Source: Brevundimonas sp. UBA7534
GTDB lineage: Bacteria > Pseudomonadota > Alphaproteobacteria > Caulobacterales > Caulobacteraceae
DNA: 29,679 bases
Assembly (NCBI RefSeq): GCF_002479325.1
Contig: NZ_DLMO01000016.1
Span: 1-29,679, forward strand
Reading direction: 5' to 3'
Part shown: one piece after another, positions 24,316 through 29,679 of the stretch
Position numbering within the stretch: the stretch's first letter is position 1
Layout: each line of letters opens with the position of its first letter
Translations under genes and position numbers: made by a program
Notes under the pieces: generated by a model
Told to the model about the DNA's origin: nothing
Databases searched by the model: none
The model's input: the letters and a program-made list of their open reading frames with translations, nothing else

Positions 24316-24347
24316 ACGACGGCTCCTTTTCGGAGCCGCCGTTTTTT
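24316..24347 (+). terminator. intrinsic terminator after the aminotransferase gene
   Basis: CGGCTCC (24320-24326) and GGAGCCG (24332-24338) with loop TTTTC, extended by ACG/CGT across one mismatch, is followed by six T (24342-24347). On the minus strand it is followed by GTTTCTGTTTT, so it may also act weakly for the convergent secF. Confidence 0.9.
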
Positions 24348-24353
24348 CTTGCC

Positions 24354-24365
24354 GAACGATCGTTC
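24354..24365. repeat. 12-bp perfect palindrome at the secF stop
   Basis: GAACGATCGTTC is a perfect palindrome between the terminator T-run and secF, overlapping the first two bases of the secF stop codon. It could add a short stem to the secF transcript end or be chance. Confidence 0.4.
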
Positions 24366-25356
24366 AGGGTCGGCTCGCCATGCCCAGCTTGATCGGCTTG
24401 GCCTCGTCGTTCGCCCCGCCGCGCTTGACGCCCCACAGCAAGATCACCGGCGCGCCGACGTAGATCGACGAATAGGTGCCGATGACGATGCCGAACATCA
24501 GCGCGATGGAGAAGCCGAACAGCGCCTCGCCGCCGAACAGCGCCAGCGCCGCCAGCACCATCACCGCCGTTCCCCCGGTGATGATCGTCCGGGTCAGCGT
24601 CTCGTTCAGGGACAGGTCGATGACGTCGCGAAGCGGCATGGTCTTGTACTTGCGCAGGTTCTCGCGCAGGCGGTCGAACACCACGACGGTGTCGTTCATC
24701 GAATAGCCGATGATGGTCAGGATGGCGGCGACCATGTTCAGACTGAACTCCAGCCGGAACAGGACGATCAGGCCGAAGGTCAGAATCACGTCGTGCAGCA
24801 GCCCGATCACGGCGCCGAAGCCGAACTGGGGCTCGAACCGGAACCAGACGTAAAGGAACATCAGTCCCACGGCGACGGCCAGCGCCATCAGGCCGGACGT
24901 GAACAGCTCGCCCGAGACCTTGGAGCCCACCACGCTGACGCCCGAATAGCTGACCTGGCCGACGGCCTGGCTGACCGCGCCCTCGACCTGGCGCACCACC
25001 TGCGTCTGGTCGCGGCCTTCCGGCACCTGGAAACGCAGGATGGCGGTCGAGCCGTCATTGGCGTTGTTGTCGCGCCGGGCGATGCCCTGGACCTGGACGT
25101 CGCCCAGGTTCAGGCCGCTGACGGCTTCGCGCACCCGGTCCAGCTGGATTTCCTGTCCCGCGGGCTTGGACACCTCCATCGAGGCGCCGCCCCGGAAGTC
25201 GATGCCCATGTTCAGGCCGGGGTAGAAACAGGCGACGATCGAGGCGATGCACAGGATCACCGACAGGGCGCCGGCCGGCTTCGCATATTTGACGAAATGA
25301 AAGTTCGTCTTCTGCGGCAGAATCTTGATGAGGGGCCATCCACGCATCGCCATCAC
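24364..25356 (-). CDS. secF: protein translocase subunit SecF
   Basis: A 330-residue RND-like membrane protein with six helices and one periplasmic domain. The signature GIDFRGG follows the first helix, and MNDTVVVFDRLREN lies in the conserved helix 4 region. With SecD it uses the proton gradient to pull secreted proteins out of SecYEG. GTG 25356, ATG 25353 and a third start at ATG 25347 are possible; the GGAG at the end of secD has its best spacing (8 bases) to 25347, giving MRGWPLIKILPQK. The first two overlap the secD stop. The secD-secF order and coupling are standard. Confidence 0.96.
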   Translation of the reverse strand: MMAMRGWPLIKILPQKTNFHFVKYAKPAGALSVILCIASIVACFYPGLNMGIDFRGGASMEVSKPAGQEIQLDRVREAVSGLNLGDVQVQGIARRDNNANDGSTAILRFQVPEGRDQTQVVRQVEGAVSQAVGQVSYSGVSVVGSKVSGELFTSGLMALAVAVGLMFLYVWFRFEPQFGFGAVIGLLHDVILTFGLIVLFRLEFSLNMVAAILTIIGYSMNDTVVVFDRLRENLRKYKTMPLRDVIDLSLNETLTRTIITGGTAVMVLAALALFGGEALFGFSIALMFGIVIGTYSSIYVGAPVILLWGVKRGGANDEAKPIKLGMASRP

Positions 25357-26945
25357 TCCGCAATCGGCAGTTTCTTGGGTCTGGCCTTCTTCAGCCAGTA
25401 CGCCAGCAGGACCTGGGCGACCAGGATCGAGGAGAACATCGAGGTCACGACCCCGATGCTCAGCGTCCAGGCGAAGCCCCGCACGGGGCCGGCTCCGAAG
25501 ACGAACATGATGGCCGCCGCCACCAGGGTGGTGACGTTGGCGTCCAGGATGGTGCCCCAGGCCTTGGAGAAGCCCGCGTCCATGCTGGCGATCACGCTGC
25601 GGCCGGATCGGGCCTCGTCGCGCATCCGCTCATAGATCAGGACGTTGGCGTCAACGGCGACCGCGAAGGTCAGGATCAGACCGGCGATGCCCGGCAGGGT
25701 CAGCGTCGCCTGGGTCAGCGACATGGCGGCGATGATCAGCACCCCGTTCAGGATCAGGCCCAGCACCGACACCCCGCCGAACAGCAGACCATAAGCCAGG
25801 ATCATGAAGACCACGATGATGGCGAAGCCGATGGCGGTCGACAGGGCGCCCGCGGCGACGGCGTCGGCGCCTAGTTCGGCGGTGACGACCCGGCGTTCCT
25901 CGACGTTCAGCGGGGCCGGCAGGGCGCCGCCGTTCAGCAGGTTCACCAGGGTCGAGGCTTCCTCGATGGTGAACTGGCCGGTGATCTGGCCTGAACCGCT
26001 GGTGATCGCGCTCTGGATCGTCGGGGCCGAGATGACCTTGCCGTCCAGGATGATGGCGAAGGGCTTGCCCAGGTTGGCGGCGGTGGCGTCGCCGAAGCGG
26101 CGGGCGCCGGTCCCGTCGAAGCGGAAGTCGATGGCGGGGCGGCCGCTCTGGTCGGCGCCCACGCTGGCGCGGGTCAGGTTCTCGCCTGCCACCAGGATGC
26201 GGCGCTTGACCAGATAGGGCGTGCCTTGCTCGTCGGCCAGAAGCTGCGAATCCGGCGGGACGCGGCCAGCCAGGGCGTCGTTGACCGAGTTCTCGGTGTC
26301 CACCATCTGGAAGGTCAGTTGCGCCGTCTGGCCGATGACCTCCTCCAGCTTGGTCGGATCGCTCTCGCCGGGCGCCTGGACCACGATGCGGTCGGCGCCC
26401 TGGCGGGTGATGGAGGGTTCGCGCGTGCCCAGGCTGTCGATCCGGCGACGCACCACCTCGATCGACTGGTCCACCGCGGTCGAGCCCATGCCGTTCAACG
26501 CAGTGTCGGTGTAGGCGAAGCGGACGCGGTTATCGCCGACGCGCGCGGCGGTGCGTTCCACCTGGCCGCTGGGGCCGGCCGCGCCGGCCAGGGTCCGCAG
26601 GGCCTCGAACGCCGCGCCCTGCTGCGCCGGATTGGCCAGGGTCACGACCACGCCGCCTTCCTCGCGCTGGAAGCCGCCGGTGCTGATCCCCGCCTCGTTC
26701 AACGTGACCCGCACGTCCTCGATCAGGTTGTTGATCCGCGCGGTGCGCATGGCCGGAACGTCCACCTCAAGAAGCAGGTACGACCCGCCCTGAAGGTCCA
26801 GCCCCAGGTTCAGCGTGTTCTTGGGCAGCCAGCCGGGCAGCGCCTCGCGCTGGGCGGGGCTCAGCAGGTTCGGATAGGCGAACAGCAGCCCGAACAGCGC
26901 GGCCAGGACGACGAGGGTGACTTTCCAGCGCGAGAGCTGAATCAT
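25353..26945 (-). CDS. secD: protein translocase subunit SecD
   Basis: A 530-residue membrane protein, typical for SecD. The first helix (KVTLVVLAALFGLLFAYP) is followed by the conserved LNLGLDLQGGSYLLLEVD, a large periplasmic P1 domain, and five C-terminal helices including AVDANVLIYERMRDEAR, whose Asp is required for proton use in characterised SecD. It works with SecF and YajC in late translocation steps. The ATG at 26945 lies 32 bases after yajC, and its TGA overlaps the secF start region. Confidence 0.97.
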   Translation of the reverse strand: MIQLSRWKVTLVVLAALFGLLFAYPNLLSPAQREALPGWLPKNTLNLGLDLQGGSYLLLEVDVPAMRTARINNLIEDVRVTLNEAGISTGGFQREEGGVVVTLANPAQQGAAFEALRTLAGAAGPSGQVERTAARVGDNRVRFAYTDTALNGMGSTAVDQSIEVVRRRIDSLGTREPSITRQGADRIVVQAPGESDPTKLEEVIGQTAQLTFQMVDTENSVNDALAGRVPPDSQLLADEQGTPYLVKRRILVAGENLTRASVGADQSGRPAIDFRFDGTGARRFGDATAANLGKPFAIILDGKVISAPTIQSAITSGSGQITGQFTIEEASTLVNLLNGGALPAPLNVEERRVVTAELGADAVAAGALSTAIGFAIIVVFMILAYGLLFGGVSVLGLILNGVLIIAAMSLTQATLTLPGIAGLILTFAVAVDANVLIYERMRDEARSGRSVIASMDAGFSKAWGTILDANVTTLVAAAIMFVFGAGPVRGFAWTLSIGVVTSMFSSILVAQVLLAYWLKKARPKKLPIAE

Positions 26946-26977
26946 GTGGGCGATCCCGGATCAGCGATAGGCGCTTG

Positions 26978-27295
26978 TCAGGCCTTGGAGTCGTTGGCGG
27001 CGATGGCGGTGCGATTGCGCACCTCGGCGATCATGCCCTTGACCACGCGCACGTTGACGCTGGGGGCGATCTCGACGTTGACCTCGGCGTCCTCGACGCG
27101 GGTGACCTTGCCGATCATGCCGCTGGACAGGACCACGGTGTCGCCGCGCTTGACCGCGCCGATGGCCGCCTGGTGTTCCTTGGCGCGCTTCTGCTGCGGA
27201 CGGATCAGCAGGAAGTAGAACAGGATGAAGATGGCGACGATCGGCAGGAACTGCATGATCACGGCCATCATGCCGCCGTCAGCGGGAGCGCCCAT
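26978..27295 (-). CDS. yajC: preprotein translocase accessory subunit YajC
   Basis: A 105-residue protein with one N-terminal membrane helix (FLPIVAIFILFYFLLIRPQQ) and a small cytoplasmic beta-rich domain (VKRGDTVVLSSGMIGKV), the exact YajC pattern. YajC associates with SecDF and YidC. ATG 27295 is preceded by GGAG at 8 bases. First gene of yajC-secD-secF. Confidence 0.96.
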   Translation of the reverse strand: MGAPADGGMMAVIMQFLPIVAIFILFYFLLIRPQQKRAKEHQAAIGAVKRGDTVVLSSGMIGKVTRVEDAEVNVEIAPSVNVRVVKGMIAEVRNRTAIAANDSKA

Positions 27296-27312
27296 AGGTT
27301 AGTCTCCAAGAC

Positions 27313-27331
27313 ACGAGGGGTCGGCCCTCGT
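27313..27331 (-). promoter_or_regulatory. short hairpin in the yajC leader
   Basis: ACGAGGG and CCCTCGT form a 7-bp stem with loop of five bases, 18 bases upstream of the yajC start and just before its ribosome binding site. It has no T-run. It might influence translation; no known leader element is recognised. Confidence 0.25.
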
Positions 27332-27358
27332 CGGCGCCCCATCAAAAACGAGGCGCGG

Positions 27359-27387
27359 AACCTAGGGCCGACGTTGACGGAATGCAA
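27359..27387 (-). promoter_or_regulatory. possible promoter of yajC-secD-secF
   Basis: On the minus strand TTGCAT (27387-27382) and TAGGTT (27364-27359) are separated by 17 bases, 64 bases before the yajC ATG. The -10 match is weak. Confidence 0.3.
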
Positions 27388-27400
27388 CGCGGCGAAAGCG

Positions 27401-28471
27401 CTATCGCGGCAGGACCGTCAGGGGGTCGATCGCCACCGGGTCGTCGCCCTGCATCTGCCGGGTCTCGAAGTGGATCGAGGGGCGGCCGTCGCCGGCGGTC
27501 AGACCCACCGTGCCGATCTGCTGGCCCTGGCGCACGTCGTCGCCATCACTGACGGTGGCCGAGCCCAGGTGGCCGTAGACCGTCCGCCAGCCGCCATTGT
27601 GCACGATCAGCACCGTCAGCCCCTGCCCGACCAGATCGTCGCCGACATAGGCCACGCGGCCGGCGCCGGAGGCGACCACGGCCGTCCCAGCCGAGGCGCC
27701 GATGTTGACGCCGTTATTGCGCTCGCCCATGCCCACCGGGCCGAAGCGGCGCAGAATCTCGCCCCGAACGGGCCACACCAGGTTGGCCGGACTGCTGGTG
27801 GAAGGCGTCGCGCCGACGCTCGGCGCCGGCGTCGTCGGCCGCGTCTGGGCCGGCAGGGCCGCATTGCCCGAAGGCGGCGGCGGGGGCGGCGGGACCGAGC
27901 CGTTGGGCACCAGCACGCCCACGGGAGACGGGCCTGTCGCATAGGGATCGCGGCCGGTGTCGACCGCCGATTCGGGCAGGATGATCCGCTGGCCCGTCGT
28001 GATCGCGCCCCTCGGCCCCAGGCCGTTCAGGTCGATCAACAGTTGCACCGGCGTCTGGAAGCGGCGGCCGACGCCCGAGATGGTGTCGCCCGGCTGGATC
28101 ACATAGGCCGCGCCCGGCTGGCCGCTATAGACCGGCGGCGGCGGCGTCTGCGTCTGCGTCTGCGTCTGGGCGGGCGGCGTCACGCTGACCGTCGGCGGCA
28201 GGGCGCCGCCCTCCACCGATCCGACCGGCGCGGTCGCCGGCGGCGGCGCTTCATACTGACCGGGGCGATACGGTTGCGTCTGGGTTCCACCGGGGTAGGC
28301 CTGTCCCTGCTGGCCCTGCGGGGGATAGGACGTCGTCGGCGCGCCCTGTCCGGGCAAGGCCATCGGATGGGTCGGATAGCGCGGCTCGGACGGATAGCTG
28401 ATGCACGCCGTCAGGCTGGCCCCCGCCGCCAGGATCAAAACCGTTCTCGTCCAGCCCGTCAGACCCGTCAC
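27401..28471 (-). CDS. nlpD: NlpD-like LysM/LytM (M23) lipoprotein, degenerate active site
   Basis: A 356-residue lipoprotein: signal peptide with lipobox LTAC (Cys23), a Pro/Gln/Thr-rich linker, one LysM domain (about 122-166, YVIQPGDTISGVGRRF), a second Pro-rich linker, and a LytM/M23 domain (about 231-355). Zinc and catalytic positions are altered: HxGxD reads N252-N-G-V-N256, and HxH reads S332-I-H334; H301 remains. Like E. coli NlpD and EnvC it should not cut peptidoglycan but may activate an amidase during division. GTG 28471 is chosen because AGGAG lies 6 bases upstream. The surE-pcm-nlpD order of E. coli supports the name; Caulobacter has related LytM factors (DipM, LdpF). Confidence 0.85.
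   Translation of the reverse strand: MTGLTGWTRTVLILAAGASLTACISYPSEPRYPTHPMALPGQGAPTTSYPPQGQQGQAYPGGTQTQPYRPGQYEAPPPATAPVGSVEGGALPPTVSVTPPAQTQTQTQTPPPPVYSGQPGAAYVIQPGDTISGVGRRFQTPVQLLIDLNGLGPRGAITTGQRIILPESAVDTGRDPYATGPSPVGVLVPNGSVPPPPPPPSGNAALPAQTRPTTPAPSVGATPSTSSPANLVWPVRGEILRRFGPVGMGERNNGVNIGASAGTAVVASGAGRVAYVGDDLVGQGLTVLIVHNGGWRTVYGHLGSATVSDGDDVRQGQQIGTVGLTAGDGRPSIHFETRQMQGDDPVAIDPLTVLPR
28145..28168. repeat. hexanucleotide tandem repeat (CGTCTG x4) inside nlpD
   Basis: Four exact copies of CGTCTG on the plus strand encode a Gln-Thr repeat in the first Pro/Gln/Thr-rich linker of the lipoprotein. Change in copy number would keep the frame and alter linker length by two residues per unit. 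Confidence 0.85.
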
Positions 28472-28592
28472 CGGCCGCTCCTCGCATGGTTAAACTCGCC
28501 CGCCCGGTGTGCCCCGTCGGCGCCGCCAAGCCAACCCCGCAATGGGCGCGAAAGTTTGACGTGAAGGTTAACGGCGCCGGCTTTCGCGCCGA

Positions 28593-29237
28593 TCACCCCT
28601 CCTTGGCCGTTCCCTCGACCAGGGGCACGAAGCGCACCTCCGTCAGGCTTTCGCGGCGGAAGGAGCCGTCGCCCTGGCCGACATAGCGGTGCAGCATCTG
28701 CACCGAGGTGCGCCCCACCGGCGCGACCAGCACCCCGTTCGGCTTCAGTTGCTTCAGCAGTTCGGTCGGCTCGTGCGGCGACGCCGCCGTGACCATGATC
28801 CGGTCGAAAGGCGCCTGTTCGGGCCAGCCCAGCCCGCCGTCGCCGTGCCGGGTGATGACGTTGTCGATGTCCAGCGTCCGCAGCCGCGTCTCGGCCTCGT
28901 TCAGCAGGCTGCGGTAGCGCTCGACCGAATAGACGTAGCGCGCCAGCTTCGACAACACCGCGCACTGGTATCCGCTGCCGGTGCCGATCTCCAGCACCCG
29001 GTGGCGCGGCTGGACCTCCAGCGCCTGGGTCATCAGGCCGACGATGTAGGGCTGGCTGATCGTCTGGGCGCAGTCGATCGGCAGGGCCTGGTCCTCCCAC
29101 GCCTGATCCAGGAATTTCTCGTGCACGAAGACCGAGCGGTCGACGCTCTCCATCGCCTTCAGCACGCGCGGGTCCGTCACCCCTTGCTGGCGCAGGGACA
29201 GGATCAGACGCCCGGCCCGGTCGTCGCGCAGGTTCAC
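28593..29237 (-). CDS. pcm: protein-L-isoaspartate O-methyltransferase
   Basis: A 214-residue SAM-dependent methyltransferase of normal family length. The substrate-binding segment ISQPYIVGLMTQAL precedes the SAM motif I VLEIGTGSGYQCAVLSKL; later motifs include the DRIMVTAASP region and LKPNGVLVAPVG. It methylates isoaspartyl residues that arise in ageing proteins, starting their repair. GTG 29237 is the start: it overlaps the surE stop as GTGA and gives the usual VNLRDDRAGRLI N-terminus; a longer open frame over surE is not meaningful. A gap of 121 bases separates it from nlpD with no evident terminator. Confidence 0.95.
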   Translation of the reverse strand: MNLRDDRAGRLILSLRQQGVTDPRVLKAMESVDRSVFVHEKFLDQAWEDQALPIDCAQTISQPYIVGLMTQALEVQPRHRVLEIGTGSGYQCAVLSKLARYVYSVERYRSLLNEAETRLRTLDIDNVITRHGDGGLGWPEQAPFDRIMVTAASPHEPTELLKQLKPNGVLVAPVGRTSVQMLHRYVGQGDGSFRRESLTEVRFVPLVEGTAKEG

Positions 29238-29679
29238 GCCACCCGCTCCACCTTCCTCGGGGGCGCCCCGCCCAGCACCTTCTTCAGGTCGTTGACGCTG
29301 GCCATGTGGGTCAGGTCGATGTGCAGCGGCGTGACCGAGATGCGGCCCTCCTCGATGGCGCGCAGGTCGGTGCCCTCGGCGTGTTCCTGCTTCTGGCCGC
29401 GGAAGCTCATCCAGTAGTAATCCCGGCCGCGCAGGTCGGTTCGGCGCACCGCGTGCATCTCGCCCACGTCGCGGAAGCCCTGCGTCGTCACCTCCACCGC
29501 CTCGACCTGTTCGGGCCGGCGGTTGGGGAAGTTCAGGTTCATCACCACGCCCGGCGACCACCTCTGCTCCAACAGGCGGCTGATGATGGCGGGCGCATAG
29601 GCCTCGGCCGTCTCCCAGTGGGCGATCACCTCGTCGTGGAACCGCTCCAGGCTCTGGCTCAGGGCGATGGAGCGGATGC
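29234..29679 (-). CDS. surE: 5'/3'-nucleotidase SurE (N-terminus beyond window)
   Basis: The frame runs off the right edge, so about the last 147 residues are seen and the N-terminal metal-binding part is missing. The visible sequence starts IRSIALSQSLERF and contains VVMNLNFPNRRP, the DYYWMSFRG segment, EGTDLRAIEEGRISVTPL and a C-terminal helix, all typical of SurE in alphaproteobacteria. SurE is a metal-dependent nucleotidase and exopolyphosphatase linked to stationary-phase survival. It is coupled to pcm by stop/start overlap, the widely conserved surE-pcm arrangement. Confidence 0.94.
   Translation of the reverse strand, partial: IRSIALSQSLERFHDEVIAHWETAEAYAPAIISRLLEQRWSPGVVMNLNFPNRRPEQVEAVEVTTQGFRDVGEMHAVRRTDLRGRDYYWMSFRGQKQEHAEGTDLRAIEEGRISVTPLHIDLTHMASVNDLKKVLGGAPPRKVERVA

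Noticed and set aside
28145..28168. Tandem repeat considered as a CRISPR fragment
   Set aside because: Units are 6 bases, contiguous, without spacers, and in frame within a coding linker.

Overview
The window is about 29.7 kb of GC-rich, densely coded chromosomal DNA. Its protein content and gene order fit an alphaproteobacterium of the Caulobacteraceae, most likely Brevundimonas or a close relative. The pointers are an ActS/RegB-ActR/RegA redox pair, a cyo quinol oxidase, a Caulobacter-type mreB-mreC-mreD-mrdA-rodA cluster and a surE-pcm-nlpD string. This placement comes from gene content only. No rRNA, tRNA, CRISPR array, insertion sequence or prophage gene was seen. No stretch longer than about 210 bases lacks a gene.

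Layout, left to right. 1-317: the end of an unidentified gene and a small ribbon-helix-helix protein. 314-4088 (minus): an MHS-type MFS transporter and the helicase HrpB. 4232-6603 (plus): an APC amino-acid permease closed by a strong terminator, then a metallo-beta-lactamase-fold hydrolase. 6600-6893 (minus): a small tail-anchored protein. 6952-13802 (minus): cyoA-cyoB-cyoC-cyoD-SURF1-regB-regA, a tightly packed run joining the cytochrome bo3-type ubiquinol oxidase to an assembly factor and a redox-sensing two-component system. 14008-15360 (plus): a second, divergent MHS-type transporter with a strong terminator. 15454-21535 (minus): the cell-elongation cluster mreB, mreC, mreD, mrdA (PBP2), rodA. 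21742-22979 (minus): a hemerythrin-like protein with apparently missing metal ligands and a TVP38/DedA-type membrane protein. 23083-24288 (plus): aspartate aminotransferase with a terminator. 24364-27295 (minus): yajC-secD-secF, the accessory part of the Sec translocase. 27401-29679 (minus): surE (cut by the window edge), pcm and an NlpD-like lipoprotein whose LytM active site is degenerate.

Functional logic. Three multi-gene units dominate: respiration with its own redox regulator, the elongasome, and Sec secretion. Within each, stop and start codons often overlap (ATGA or GTGA), which suggests translational coupling. The accessory content is small, and most of the window is conserved housekeeping. 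No unknown multi-gene system was found. The items most worth a second look are: the apparent AUA (or otherwise non-standard) start of SURF1 behind a good Shine-Dalgarno; the oxidase-regulator linkage with a possible RegA-like site upstream of cyoA; the reciprocal loss of the MFS signature motif in the two MHS transporters; the degenerate hemerythrin; and the inactive-looking LytM protein.
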